Shown: one piece after another, positions 27,929-37,662 of the stretch
Position numbering within the stretch: the first letter of the stretch is position 1
How the letters are laid out: each line of letters starts with the position of its first letter
Origin: CAYLRU01 sp964386565
GTDB lineage: Bacteria; Desulfobacterota; Desulfobacteria; Desulfobacterales; UBA5616
Assembly: GCA_964386565.1 (NCBI GenBank)
Contig: CAYLRU010000008.1
Location: 44,721 to 108,720 of the forward strand
Reading direction: 5' to 3'
DNA: 64,000 nt
Translations under genes and position numbers: made by a program
Notes under the pieces: model-generated
What the model was told of the DNA's origin: nothing
Database searches by the model: none
What the model saw: only the letters and a program-made list of their open reading frames with translations

Positions 27929-28387
27929 TCATATCCCTGTATGCCCGAATCCCCCGGAATTTCGTTCTGTCGTATTCAGTGATTCAACAACTTTTATTTC
28001 AGCGCGGCAAACCGTGTGAATGATCATTTGGGCAATTCGGTCTCCCCGGCGGATGGTAAACGGGGATTTGCCGAAGTTGATCAGTGCGATTTTTACTTCC
28101 CCCCGATAATCCGCGTCAATGGTTCCCGGTGAGTTTATGATGCCGATGCCGTGTTTTACCGCCAGCCCGCTTCTTGGACGGATTTGGGCCTCAAAGCCAT
28201 CCGGAAGGGCCATAGAAAATCCAGTTGGAATAAGTTCCACGGTTCCCGGGTTCAAGGTCAGGTCCCGGACCAACGCCGCACATATGTCCATGCCCGCGGA
28301 CTGCGGGGTCATATATCGGGGCAAGGGGAGATCCTTGTCCGCCTCGGGATTGAGCCGAAGAAATTTGACGATGGGTCGTGAACTCAT
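27929..28387 (-). CDS. dut: deoxyuridine 5'-triphosphate nucleotidohydrolase
   Basis: A 152-residue trimeric-type dUTPase with its five motifs: SAGMDICA (motif 1, residues 30-37), PRSGLAVKHGI (motif 3 region), GTIDADYRGEVKIALIN, GDRIAQMII and the C-terminal arm GGFGHTG. It hydrolyses dUTP to dUMP and PPi. I start it at ATG 28387 (MSSRPIVKF) rather than the in-frame ATG at 28441, because the longer form overlaps the preceding peptidase gene and adds an unusual 18-residue N-terminus. The chosen start is 16 nt after the peptidase stop. Confidence 0.93.
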   Translation of the reverse strand: MSSRPIVKFLRLNPEADKDLPLPRYMTPQSAGMDICAALVRDLTLNPGTVELIPTGFSMALPDGFEAQIRPRSGLAVKHGIGIINSPGTIDADYRGEVKIALINFGKSPFTIRRGDRIAQMIIHTVCRAEIKVVESLNTTERNSGGFGHTGI

Positions 28388-28403
28388 ATTCAAATTCAGG
28401 ATA

Positions 28404-29666
28404 TTACAAATCCAGCAATTCCCTGTAAGGTTCGGGATCATGAACCGGTCCCAGCAAAGTCAGGGAGAGATGCTTTGTTTCAAAAAGATTTTGGGTCAGG
28501 CTGCAAATGTCGCTCTCAGTAACTTCGTCGATTCGATTGAGAACGTCTTCCAGTGATATGTCCCGGCCGAAATGGATTTCATTCTGGGCCAGGCGCACCA
28601 TCTGGTTGTCAACATTCTCCGAGGCCAGCACCAGGGACCCTTTTGTAAATTCCTTGGCGTCCGACAATTCCGAAGGTGTCACAGCCTCATTTTTTAAACG
28701 GCGCATTTCCTGAATAATCATCCGGACGGCTTTTGCCGCATGATCCGGATCCGTTGCCACGTAAGAACCGAACAGCCCCGTATCTTCATAGGAAGATGCA
28801 TATGAATAAACGCTATAGGCCAATCCTTCTCTTTCCCGTATTTGCTGAAACAACCGTGAACTCATATTCCCCCCCAGTATGGTATTCATCAGCGAGAGGG
28901 CGTATCGTCCGGGATCGGTAATGGGGATCCCTTTTGTGTTTAAACAGATGTGAACCTGCTCAAGTTCTTTAACCGTCAAATTAACCCCGGGACATCCTTC
29001 AGGTGTGAAGCGTTCGGGGAAACCGTTTTTCGGACTGATGGATTCAAACGCATTCCCCAAAAGATCAACGAGGTGCTGATGATCAAGATTCCCGGCAGCC
29101 GAAATAACGATTCGCTCGGGCTGATAATAAGAAGAGAAGAATTTGCGCGTCATGGGGGAGTCGAATCGGGTGACATTCTCTTTGGTTCCGAGAACCGATC
29201 TCCCCAAGGGATTATTTTTCCAGTAGGAACCGGAGGATAATGTATGAATATAATCTTCCGGGTTATCCTCCATCATACAGATTTCCTGGAATATAACAGG
29301 CCTTTCTTTTTCGATTTCAACATCGGCAAAAACGGAATTTAAAAAAATATCCGTTAAAATATCCACCATCAGATCCAACCGGCTGTCCATGACCTTTGCA
29401 TGGTAGCAGGTATTTTCCATGGAAGTGAAGGCATTGGTATGCCCGCCGATGGCATCGAATTCCTTGGCGATTTGATAACCGGTCCGTTTTTTTGTTCCCT
29501 TAAAGAGCATGTGCTCAATAAAATGAGCCATTCCGTTTTCAGGGTCTGACTCATCCCGGGCACCTACGTTGACCCAGATTCCCATGGATGCCGAACGCGA
29601 ATCAGGAATCTGTTTGGACAGAATTCGGACGCCGTTGTTGAGTACGGTCTTTTGGATGGATTCCAT
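28404..29666 (-). CDS. M16-family zinc peptidase
   Basis: A 420-residue insulinase-type peptidase. The inverted zinc motif HFIEH (His48, Glu51, His52) is followed by LFKGTKKR, and the second glutamate ligand lies in the downstream helix (EIEKERPVIFQE). This form is the common bacterial neighbour of pnp. Its ATG overlaps the pnp stop by one base (TAATG), so translation is coupled. Substrate unknown; likely cytoplasmic as no signal peptide is seen. Confidence 0.93.
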   Translation of the reverse strand: MESIQKTVLNNGVRILSKQIPDSRSASMGIWVNVGARDESDPENGMAHFIEHMLFKGTKKRTGYQIAKEFDAIGGHTNAFTSMENTCYHAKVMDSRLDLMVDILTDIFLNSVFADVEIEKERPVIFQEICMMEDNPEDYIHTLSSGSYWKNNPLGRSVLGTKENVTRFDSPMTRKFFSSYYQPERIVISAAGNLDHQHLVDLLGNAFESISPKNGFPERFTPEGCPGVNLTVKELEQVHICLNTKGIPITDPGRYALSLMNTILGGNMSSRLFQQIREREGLAYSVYSYASSYEDTGLFGSYVATDPDHAAKAVRMIIQEMRRLKNEAVTPSELSDAKEFTKGSLVLASENVDNQMVRLAQNEIHFGRDISLEDVLNRIDEVTESDICSLTQNLFETKHLSLTLLGPVHDPEPYRELLDL

Positions 29667-31768
29667 TATTTGTTTTTTTGATCTTTTTCTTTCTCAAGAA
29701 CGGCTTTGTGGCTCAGCCGGATTTTCCCGTCTTTCCCGATTTCAAGAATTTTTACCTTGATCCGGTCACCTTCTTTTACGATATCGGAAACCTTGGTAAC
29801 CCGATGTTCGGCAAGCTGGGAAATATGGACCAGTCCGTCCGTTCCGGGCAGGATCTGGACAAAGGCACCGAAGTCCATGATTTTAACAACGGTCCCTTCA
29901 TAGATCTTTCCGACTTCTGGTTCAACGGTAATATCGCTGACCAGCGCCAGAGCCTTATCCGCCTCTTCCTTTGAAAATGCCGCTATCTTTACGATTCCGG
30001 AATCATCGATTTCAATTTTGGTATTGGTCTCGCTTTGAATGGACCGGATGACTTTGCCTCCCGGTCCGATGATGTCTCTTATTTTATCCGGATTGATTTT
30101 AATGGTGACGATTTTGGGGGCGTACGGCGATATTTCGGAACGGGATTCCTTCAGGGCTTCCAGCATGCGGTCCAGGATATGAAGCCGACCGATTCTGGCC
30201 TGCTCAAGGGCCTGTTCCATAATATCCCGGGACAGCTCATGGATTTTGATATCCATCTGGAGAGCGGTAATACCGTCTTTTGTACCGGCGACTTTAAAAT
30301 CCATATCCCCGGTGTGATCTTCATCACCCAGGATGTCGGAAAGTATGACCACGTTATCTTCATCCTTTACCAGTCCCATGGCAATCCCCGCCACCGGAGC
30401 CTTGATGGGAACGCCACCGTCCATAAGGGCCAGGATCCCTGCGCAAACCGTTCCCATGGAAGAAGACCCGTTTGATTCCATGACCTCGGAAACCAGACGA
30501 ATCGTGTAATCAAAGTCCTCTTTATCCGGGATAACCTTTTCAATGGCCCGGGTGGACAATCCTCCATGGCCGATATCCCTTCTGCTGGGACCGCCCAGTC
30601 GTTTAACCTCCCCCACGGAAAAGGGCGGAAAATTATAATGCACCATAAACGGTCTCATTTCCTCGCCGGACAAAGTTTCAACCCGCTGCTCATCCTGACC
30701 GGAGCCCAGCGTCATGACGCCGAGAACCTGGGTTTCCCCCCGGGTAAACAGGGCGCTGCCGTGGGGCCTTGGCAAAATACCGACTTCACACGCAATGGGG
30801 CGTATTTCATCGAATTTTCGACCGTCTATTCTTCGTTTTTCATTTAAAATAAAATTCCGGCACATTTTTTTCTGCAATGCATCCAAAATCTCGTAAATTT
30901 CACTCCTGCGTTCGGTATATTCTTCTCCCAGGTCCTCGTAAATCCGGGATTTCACATCATGCAAGGCGGTATGACGACCTATCTTATCCGGGATGAGAAT
31001 GGCTTCCCGCAATGGTTGAGCAAATCTTTTTTCTATCAGGTCCACCAGTGACGGGTCTTGCTCAGGAGGCGTGAATTCGCGTTTTTTCTTACCGCAAGCC
31101 GCCGCCAGGTTAATCTGCAGGTTGATGACATCCTGCATGGCCTGCTTTCCAAAAAAAATGGCTTCCAGCATGTCTTGCTCGGACACCATATTCCCGGCAC
31201 CCTCCACCATCACAACCCCGGTTTTTGAAGCGGCAACGATAATATTGATTTCCAGTTTTTCCCAGTCCGCAATGACCGGGTTTATAATCAACTCCCCGTC
31301 TATCTGCCCCACGCGAACGGCCGCTATGGGTCCTTCAAAGGGGATGTCGGAGAGTTGGAGGGCGGTCGATGCCCCAATCATGGCCAGTATGTCCGGATCA
31401 TTTTCCTGATCCATGGACAGGACCGTGGCAATGACTTGTGTTTCAAAGTTGTATCCTTTGGGAAACAGCGGACGTATTGGTCTGTCGATGAGCCGGGCGG
31501 TGAGTGTTTCCTTTTCGCTGGGCCTTCCGATTTCACGCCGAAAATAGTTCCCGGGGATTCGACCGGCGGCATAAATTTTTTCCTGGTATTCCACCGTAAG
31601 AGGTAAAAAATCAACATCCCGTTTTTCCTGTGAAGATACCGCTGTTACCAATACGACCGTATCGCCGTATTGTACGACAACCGAACCGGAAGCCTGCTTG
31701 GCAATCTTACCGGTTTGAATGCTCAATGTTCGCCCACCGAGCTCTGTCTTTTGTGTTGTTGTTTCCAT
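29666..31768 (-). CDS. pnp: polyribonucleotide nucleotidyltransferase
   Basis: A 700-residue PNPase with two RNase PH domains, a linker helix domain, a KH domain (KINPDKIRDIIGPGGKVIRSI) and a C-terminal S1 domain (GKIYEGTVVKIMDFGAFVQI). It degrades RNA 3' to 5' using phosphate. The length is standard. It lies 94 nt after rpsO, the usual order, and overlaps the M16 peptidase start by one base. Confidence 0.97.
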   Translation of the reverse strand: METTTQKTELGGRTLSIQTGKIAKQASGSVVVQYGDTVVLVTAVSSQEKRDVDFLPLTVEYQEKIYAAGRIPGNYFRREIGRPSEKETLTARLIDRPIRPLFPKGYNFETQVIATVLSMDQENDPDILAMIGASTALQLSDIPFEGPIAAVRVGQIDGELIINPVIADWEKLEINIIVAASKTGVVMVEGAGNMVSEQDMLEAIFFGKQAMQDVINLQINLAAACGKKKREFTPPEQDPSLVDLIEKRFAQPLREAILIPDKIGRHTALHDVKSRIYEDLGEEYTERRSEIYEILDALQKKMCRNFILNEKRRIDGRKFDEIRPIACEVGILPRPHGSALFTRGETQVLGVMTLGSGQDEQRVETLSGEEMRPFMVHYNFPPFSVGEVKRLGGPSRRDIGHGGLSTRAIEKVIPDKEDFDYTIRLVSEVMESNGSSSMGTVCAGILALMDGGVPIKAPVAGIAMGLVKDEDNVVILSDILGDEDHTGDMDFKVAGTKDGITALQMDIKIHELSRDIMEQALEQARIGRLHILDRMLEALKESRSEISPYAPKIVTIKINPDKIRDIIGPGGKVIRSIQSETNTKIEIDDSGIVKIAAFSKEEADKALALVSDITVEPEVGKIYEGTVVKIMDFGAFVQILPGTDGLVHISQLAEHRVTKVSDIVKEGDRIKVKILEIGKDGKIRLSHKAVLEKEKDQKNK

Positions 31769-31862
31769 AAATAACGTCCTAATTTAAACGGTCTTCAACC
31801 CGTATCTGCTTCGTCATAAACCGATGCGAATCGAATTGGGAAAACCGTGAGATCAATATGAA

Positions 31863-32132
31863 TTATCTTCTCAGACCAAGGGTATCAATTAACGACCTGT
31901 ACCGTTGAACATCTTTCTTCTTAACATAATTTAAAAGTCTTCTCCGTCTTCCCACCAACATGAGGAGCCCTCTTCTGGAATGATGGTCTTTTTTATGGAT
32001 TTTTAAGTGTTCGGTCAAATACGCAATACGATGGGTCAGCAGTCCGATCTGCACTTCCGGAGAACCGGTATCGGTATCATGGGTTTTCAGCCGATCAATT
32101 ACCTCTTTTTTGTCTTCTGTTGTGTAAGCCAC
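31863..32132 (-). CDS. rpsO: 30S ribosomal protein S15
   Basis: An 89-residue S15 of normal length, with HKKDHHSRRGLLMLVGRRRRLL near the middle. The start is GTG at 32132 with an AGGAGG site 11 nt upstream. The leader, which is where S15 autoregulation usually acts, contains a copy of the dispersed repeat between truB and rpsO. Confidence 0.97.
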   Translation of the reverse strand: MAYTTEDKKEVIDRLKTHDTDTGSPEVQIGLLTHRIAYLTEHLKIHKKDHHSRRGLLMLVGRRRRLLNYVKKKDVQRYRSLIDTLGLRR

Positions 32133-32160
32133 TTTGAATTTATCCTCCTGGTAATAATTG

Positions 32161-32290
32161 ATGGTCTTGTAAAAAGTCGGAAAACACCTTTTTACGAGCG
32201 TTTTAAGTATCCGGCATTTTATTAAATTTTTAATTCTAACATTTTAAACTTGATGAATCAGGCTTTTTTACGAATTCATCGATAATTTAC
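32161..32290 (+). repeat. dispersed palindromic repeat, copy B
   Basis: About 130 bp between truB and rpsO, about 70% identical by eye to copy C at 43908-44031. It starts GGTCTTGTAAAAAGTCGG. CTTGTAAAAAG pairs with CTTTTTACGAG across an 11-nt loop, and a second hairpin GATGAAT/ATTCATC lies at the far end (about 32261-32280). In the minus-strand transcript the conserved end lies just upstream of the rpsO ribosome-binding site. Confidence 0.75.
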
Positions 32291-32316
32291 TTTTTATTCT
32301 GTCGGATTATGTCACA

Positions 32317-33225
32317 CTATTCCGCCAAAACGCAACAATACGCATAATGATCCAGTTTTTCCTCATCCTTTAAAACGGCAAGCAATCGTTGCCGGGTATC
32401 GATAATTTTCAACAATCCTGCTTTATTCCGAGGGAAGGGCGGACCCAAATCCGATTTGTACAACATCCCCCCGTTCTTGATTCTTTCCGCCAGATCATGT
32501 TCCACCATGCGTTCCGGAATCCCTTTTAAGGCGTTGGTCATACTGATTAAGGATTCACCGATACGACCGGTTGATGCCAGATTTTTAACGTCTTCCATTG
32601 AAAGCGCCTCATGAATCGAAAAACCACTGCTTTCGATCCGGCGCAATTCCTTTAAATATCCTCCGCATCCCAGACAATCACCGATATCCGCGCACAATGT
32701 CCTGACATATGTTCCTGCTGAACAACGAACCTCAAACCGGATTTCCGGCAAACGGACATCCAAAATTTCAAGCCGGGAAATATGAACCTGTCTTGCCGGT
32801 TTTTGGACCGGCTTACCATTCCTTGCAAGCTTATATAACGGGACGCCTTTATATTTCAATGCGGAATAAACCGGCGGCTTTTGCTTGATGGCACCCTCAA
32901 ACCGTTTAAACGCGCTTTTTATTGTGTCTGAAGAAAAAGCGATATCCGTTGTAGCTGAAACAATGGATCCGGTTTTATCCTGCGTATCGGTCGAAGCGCC
33001 CAAAAAAAGGACGGCTTCGTATATTTTATCATCCTTCAAAAAAAAATTCGCCAAACGGGTTGCCTTGTTGATGCAGCAAACCATTACACCTGTTGCAAAC
33101 GGATCGAGGGTTCCCGTATGGCCGACCTTTCCGGCACCCAGTAACCGCTTTATGGTGGATACAACTTTTGCAGACGTCACGTTTTTCGGTTTATCCACAA
33201 TCAGAACGCCGTTTAGATCGTTCAT
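32317..33225 (-). CDS. truB: tRNA pseudouridine(55) synthase
   Basis: A 302-residue TruB. The catalytic Asp is in HTGTLDPFATGVM (residues 35-47). The N-terminal GVLIVDKPKNVTS and the RxxSxxxSxxEALS-type tail of the catalytic domain are as expected. It makes pseudouridine 55 in tRNA. I use ATG 33225 (MNDLNG), 12 nt after the nrnA stop, in preference to a TTG three codons upstream. Confidence 0.95.
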   Translation of the reverse strand: MNDLNGVLIVDKPKNVTSAKVVSTIKRLLGAGKVGHTGTLDPFATGVMVCCINKATRLANFFLKDDKIYEAVLFLGASTDTQDKTGSIVSATTDIAFSSDTIKSAFKRFEGAIKQKPPVYSALKYKGVPLYKLARNGKPVQKPARQVHISRLEILDVRLPEIRFEVRCSAGTYVRTLCADIGDCLGCGGYLKELRRIESSGFSIHEALSMEDVKNLASTGRIGESLISMTNALKGIPERMVEHDLAERIKNGGMLYKSDLGPPFPRNKAGLLKIIDTRQRLLAVLKDEEKLDHYAYCCVLAE

Positions 33226-33237
33226 TGCACCCAATGT

Positions 33238-34191
33238 TCAAATCGTTTTTGCCAGTTTAAAAATCTTTTCCTTGACCTCGGCCAAAGGCAAATCAAGGCA
33301 AAATCCAGCGGCGGTGCGATGGCCGCCTCCCCCGAATTCCGCTGCAATGGATGCCACATCCACTGATCCGTCGGATCGAAGGCTGACATGATATATCCCT
33401 TCTCCATTTTGCTGCTGCTGTATCAGCGCAGCGACCTTGATATCCTTTATATTCCTGGCATAGTTTAAAAATCCGTCCGTATCTTCAGGTTTTGTCATGG
33501 TTTTTTTAAACGTATCCCGGGTCAGGGTCATAACGGACAAATGCCCGTTTTCCGAGATTTCAATGGAATCCAAAGCCCGGTTTAACAGTTTTAGTCTTCC
33601 CAAGGAATACGGCCCATAAACGTGCTGGGCAACATAAGACGGATCCACGCCGTATTCCACCATTTCCTTGCAGATGGAAAATGCATTTTCATTTGTGTTT
33701 GAAAAGCGAAACGACCCGGTATCCGTCAATATGCCGGTGTAAATCGAAGTCGCCATTGCCTTGGTCATCGGAATATTCATTTCCTTGATCAAAAGATAAA
33801 CGAGTTCTGCGGTAGCACATGCCCAGATATCGACAAACCGGACATGCCCGAACTTCGTATTGGTGGTATGATGATCAATATTGATGATAACCGGTATCCG
33901 CATTATTTCGCTTGCCGCCTTTCCCACACGTTCGATATCGCTGCAGTCTAATATCACCGCAACGTCGTAGTTCTCAAGGTCCTTCATGGTCCGGGCAATG
34001 CGGTTACTTGCCGACAAGAACCGATAAACCGCGGGAATAGAGCTTTCACTGTAAAGTGTTACGTCTTTACCGTATGATTCAAGGGCAAGCCCCAAAGCTG
34101 TTAAAGATCCGATCGAATCCCCATCGGGATTAATATGAGATGCCAGCAAAATATGATTACTCTTCTGAATGTGTTCTATTATTTGTTCCAT
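33238..34191 (-). CDS. nrnA: DHH-family bifunctional oligoribonuclease / PAP phosphatase
   Basis: A 317-residue DHH-DHHA1 phosphoesterase. SHINPDGDSIGSL (residues 18-30), the DHH-type NIDHHTTNTKFG and the C-terminal GGGGHRTAAGF are all present. It degrades short oligonucleotides and may dephosphorylate 3'-phosphoadenosine 5'-phosphate. It overlaps rbfA by 35 nt, an unusually long overlap, but the conserved N-terminus begins right after the start, so the overlap looks real. Confidence 0.93.
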   Translation of the reverse strand: MEQIIEHIQKSNHILLASHINPDGDSIGSLTALGLALESYGKDVTLYSESSIPAVYRFLSASNRIARTMKDLENYDVAVILDCSDIERVGKAASEIMRIPVIINIDHHTTNTKFGHVRFVDIWACATAELVYLLIKEMNIPMTKAMATSIYTGILTDTGSFRFSNTNENAFSICKEMVEYGVDPSYVAQHVYGPYSLGRLKLLNRALDSIEISENGHLSVMTLTRDTFKKTMTKPEDTDGFLNYARNIKDIKVAALIQQQQNGEGIYHVSLRSDGSVDVASIAAEFGGGGHRTAAGFCLDLPLAEVKEKIFKLAKTI

Positions 34192-34537
34192 CGTTCTTAT
34201 GAATCGCCTTTAACAACTCATTGATGTGTGATGCATGATCGAATGAATCGTCATAATAAAACTCGATATTCGGCATATAGCGCATCATGAGCTGATCGGC
34301 CAGAATTCGCTTTAAGTATTTATGGGCGCTTTGAAAACCTTCGTTTGCCTCCTCGGGCGTCTTTTTGCTTCCCGCCATGGTAAAATAGATTCGGGCTATC
34401 CTCAGATCATTTGTCATCTTTACTTTGGTAATCGTAACCATTTCAAGTCGCGGATCGCTGACGTTTTTTTGTAAAATCTCCGTCAGTGCCTTTTGGATCT
34501 GACCGCTGACTCTGTCTGCTCTGGAGAATAGTGTCAT
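34157..34537 (-). CDS. rbfA: ribosome-binding factor A
   Basis: A 126-residue RbfA with the KH-like fold pattern: ADRVSGQIQKALTEIL at the start, DPRLEMVTITKVKMTNDLRIARIYF in the middle and MRYMPNIEFYYDDSFDHASHI near the end. It acts in 30S subunit maturation. Its ATG overlaps the stop of the DUF503 gene (ATGA). Confidence 0.95.
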   Translation of the reverse strand: MTLFSRADRVSGQIQKALTEILQKNVSDPRLEMVTITKVKMTNDLRIARIYFTMAGSKKTPEEANEGFQSAHKYLKRILADQLMMRYMPNIEFYYDDSFDHASHINELLKAIHKNDGTNNRTHSEE

Positions 34538-34821
34538 AAACTGATTATTTCCATTTCCGTATCGATCAACTCGGCCAGTCCGATACTGTCTGCCAAATTA
34601 AATATCCGGTCGATTTTTGAATTGATCAGGTTGATATTGTTTCCGATCAAGGCAAACCCGATTTCAGCTTTTTGATGTATATCGTTGGAACCAACCTCGG
34701 CAACGGATACATTAAAATTGTTCTGGATCTTGCTGATAATCGATTTCACGATGCCCCTTTTAACTTTCAGGGAACGGCAGTCGTGCAACCGATAGACTAT
34801 TTTTCCCGTACCGACAACCAT
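34534..34821 (-). CDS. DUF503 (YlxP-like) protein
   Basis: A 95-residue DUF503 protein, typical small gene between infB and rbfA. LHDCRSLKVKRGIVKSIISK and NVSVAEVGSNDIHQKAEIGFAL are the family signatures. Function is not established. It is 6 nt after infB and overlaps rbfA by 4 nt. Confidence 0.9.
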   Translation of the reverse strand: MVVGTGKIVYRLHDCRSLKVKRGIVKSIISKIQNNFNVSVAEVGSNDIHQKAEIGFALIGNNINLINSKIDRIFNLADSIGLAELIDTEMEIISL

Positions 34822-34827
34822 GGTGTT

Positions 34828-37614
34828 TTATAATTCCGGTCTTATCTCTTCCATGTAGTAACATTCAATGGTATCGCCGATTTTGATGTCATTATAATTT
34901 TCAATTCCAATACCGCACTCAAATCCGCTTTGAACCTCTTTTACATCATCTTTAAAACGTCTTAATGATCCGATTTTCCCGTCGTATAAAACAATGCCTT
35001 CCCGGATAAGCCGAACCTTCTGACCCCGTTGTATCTTGCCGTCCGTCACATAACAGCCCGCCACCGCCCCGACTTTGGGCACGTGGAATACTTCTCTGAC
35101 TTCGGCATTGCCTAAAATCCTTTCTTCGAAAGTGGAGGCCATCATTCCAACGATGGAATCCTGGACATCCTTGATAACATTGTAGATAATGTCATAGTAT
35201 CGTATATCGACATTTTCTTCCGCGGCAAGGGCTTGTACTTTCGTGTTGGGGCGAACGTTGAAACCGATGATAATGGCATCGGAAACCGCTGCCAGTGAAA
35301 CGTCTGACTCGGCGATGGCTCCCGTGGCCGAATGAACGATATTGATCTTTACTTCCTCATTGGATAATTTCACAAGGGAGTCCTTAAGCGCTTCTATGGA
35401 GCCGTGAACATCCGCCTTAATAACGATGTTTAAATCCTTAACATCGCCTTCCTGCATTTGCTCGAAAAGATTTTCAAGGCTGAGCCGGTTGGTTTTGGCC
35501 AGTTCTTTGGATCGTTGTTTTTGAATCCGGTAGTTGCTGACCTGCTTGGCGTCCTTTTCATCTGCAAGCGCGATAAACTCATCACCGGCATTCGGGACCC
35601 CGGTGAGGCCGATAATTTCAACCGGCATTGACGGGCCTGCTGATTTTACCTGTTTTCCCAAGTCATTGAGCAATGCACGAATTTTACCGTAATGCAAACC
35701 GCAGACAACAGGATCGCCGGCATGCAATGTTCCGTCCTGGACCAGAACCGTGGCTACCGGACCTCTTCCCGAATCAAGTTTTGCCTCAACAACATGGCCC
35801 GATGCCAACTTTTCCGGATTCGCTTTAAGTTCCATGAGTTCGGCCTGAAGCAGCACCATCTCAAGGAGCTCATCGATTCCTTCTCCGGTTTTAGCGGATA
35901 CCTTTACAAAAATCGTATCGCCTCCCCAATCCTCAGGCGTCAGTCCTGCATCGGAAAGCCCCCGATGGACGCGTTCCGGATCAGCATTTGGCTTGTCGAT
36001 TTTGTTAACAGCCACGATAATGGGAACATCGGCTGCTTTCGAATGATTAATGGCTTCAATGGTCTGCGGCATTACGCCGTCATCCGCGGCAACGACGAGT
36101 ATGACGATGTCCGTCACGCTGGCACCCCGGCTTCTCATGGCGGTGAAGGCTTCATGACCGGGCGTATCGAGAAAAACAATCTGGCCCTTATCCGTCATAA
36201 CATGATATGCGCCGATGTGCTGTGTAATGCCCCCTGCTTCGTGTTCCGTAACGCTGGTTTTTCGTATAACATCAAGAAGAGAGGTCTTTCCGTGATCGAC
36301 ATGGCCCATGACCGTGACAACCGGCGGTCTGGGCACCAGTTTTTCAGGATCATCGGATTCTATCCTGATGACGGATTCTTCTTCGAATGAGGCTTTTTCA
36401 ACTTCATACTCAAATTCAGCTGCCACCAGAGCCGCCGTATCATATTCAATGGATTGATTCACTGTGGCCATAACGCCCATCCCCATTAACTTTTTAATAA
36501 TTTCACTTGCTTTGATTCCCATTCGCTTAGCAAGGTCGGACAGGATGATGGACTCATCAATCTTGATTCGACGCTTGATGGCTTTTGGTACGGTAATCTG
36601 GGGTTTTTGCCCCTTTGCAGCCTTCTTTCCTTTTTCTCCTTTGCGGAGCTTTCTCGCTCTGTTTTCAATTGAATAGAGGTCGTCGCCCTCAATTACGGCC
36701 TTTTTTCGAAAAGCAATCTTCTTTTTGGGGGTTTTGCCCGTTACAATGGGGGCTTCGACGCGTTTTTTCTGGCCTTTCTTCTTTTTCCTGTCTTTTACCG
36801 TCTTATCTTCTTCTGCTTTCGGTTGTTTCAAAGAAACCGGTATGGGCCTGTCAATTATTTCATCTTCAGCCGCTTTCTCTCCGGAGGGATGAACAATCGG
36901 ACTGTCGAAGGTTTTCTTTTCCGCGGGTTCCGTTTGTGGCGGCAGCGGGCCCAACTTGATTATTTTTGCCGGCATATCTTTTTTCGCCCGCCGCTTTTTA
37001 GGTTCCGGTTTTTTCGGCTTTGCTTTGCCAGCGGGTTTGGAAACAGGTTCAACAGCAGTCTCAGCAGGTGAAACCGACTCATCAGGCGCTTCATCCCGTA
37101 TTTCCGGTTCAACCGACGCCTTTGGTTCTTCCGGCTGCTGAGCCGTTTTTTCAACAGCCATCGGCGTTTCTGCCCGGGGTTCTTGATCAGGAACAACCGT
37201 TCCCGCCGGGGAAACCACCGGTTCTTCTGAAACGGTTTTGGTTATGGATTCCGAAACAGGTCCGGGTTCCTTTTCTGCAGGCCTTTTTTCCTTAATCGTC
37301 GGAATATCTGCCGGTTCGACGGTGGGTTCGCCTGGGGGTTTGACGGCCGCTTCCGCTTTTACCGGTTCGGGTTGAGGCGCGGGCTCTTCCTTGACTTTCT
37401 TTCGCCTACGAATGACCGTCGGCTTAACACGTGTCTCTTCAACCGCATTTATGGGCTTTTGGAGAAGTTTCTTCTTGAATTCAGACACCAGGTCTTCTTC
37501 AAGAGAACTCATGTGGTTCCCGACCGGATAACCGAAACTGGTCAGTTTGTCGATCAGTTCCTTATTGGTCATGTTAAGGTCTCTGGCAAGTTCGTAGACT
37601 CTGATTTTTGCCAT
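34828..37614 (-). CDS. infB: translation initiation factor IF-2
   Basis: A 928-residue IF-2. The N-terminal IF2N domain (MAKIRVYELARDLNMTNKEL) is followed by a 300-residue low-complexity linker rich in Pro, Glu, Ala and Lys. A second IF2N region follows, then the G domain near residue 435 (GHVDHGKTS, DTPGHEAF, NKIDKP), then domains II-IV. It brings fMet-tRNA to the 30S subunit. Confidence 0.97.
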   Translation of the reverse strand: MAKIRVYELARDLNMTNKELIDKLTSFGYPVGNHMSSLEEDLVSEFKKKLLQKPINAVEETRVKPTVIRRRKKVKEEPAPQPEPVKAEAAVKPPGEPTVEPADIPTIKEKRPAEKEPGPVSESITKTVSEEPVVSPAGTVVPDQEPRAETPMAVEKTAQQPEEPKASVEPEIRDEAPDESVSPAETAVEPVSKPAGKAKPKKPEPKKRRAKKDMPAKIIKLGPLPPQTEPAEKKTFDSPIVHPSGEKAAEDEIIDRPIPVSLKQPKAEEDKTVKDRKKKKGQKKRVEAPIVTGKTPKKKIAFRKKAVIEGDDLYSIENRARKLRKGEKGKKAAKGQKPQITVPKAIKRRIKIDESIILSDLAKRMGIKASEIIKKLMGMGVMATVNQSIEYDTAALVAAEFEYEVEKASFEEESVIRIESDDPEKLVPRPPVVTVMGHVDHGKTSLLDVIRKTSVTEHEAGGITQHIGAYHVMTDKGQIVFLDTPGHEAFTAMRSRGASVTDIVILVVAADDGVMPQTIEAINHSKAADVPIIVAVNKIDKPNADPERVHRGLSDAGLTPEDWGGDTIFVKVSAKTGEGIDELLEMVLLQAELMELKANPEKLASGHVVEAKLDSGRGPVATVLVQDGTLHAGDPVVCGLHYGKIRALLNDLGKQVKSAGPSMPVEIIGLTGVPNAGDEFIALADEKDAKQVSNYRIQKQRSKELAKTNRLSLENLFEQMQEGDVKDLNIVIKADVHGSIEALKDSLVKLSNEEVKINIVHSATGAIAESDVSLAAVSDAIIIGFNVRPNTKVQALAAEENVDIRYYDIIYNVIKDVQDSIVGMMASTFEERILGNAEVREVFHVPKVGAVAGCYVTDGKIQRGQKVRLIREGIVLYDGKIGSLRRFKDDVKEVQSGFECGIGIENYNDIKIGDTIECYYMEEIRPEL

Positions 37615-37662
37615 TCATTCCCCCAATGCTAATTAATAGGCCTTCTGGTTTTGAACTTATTT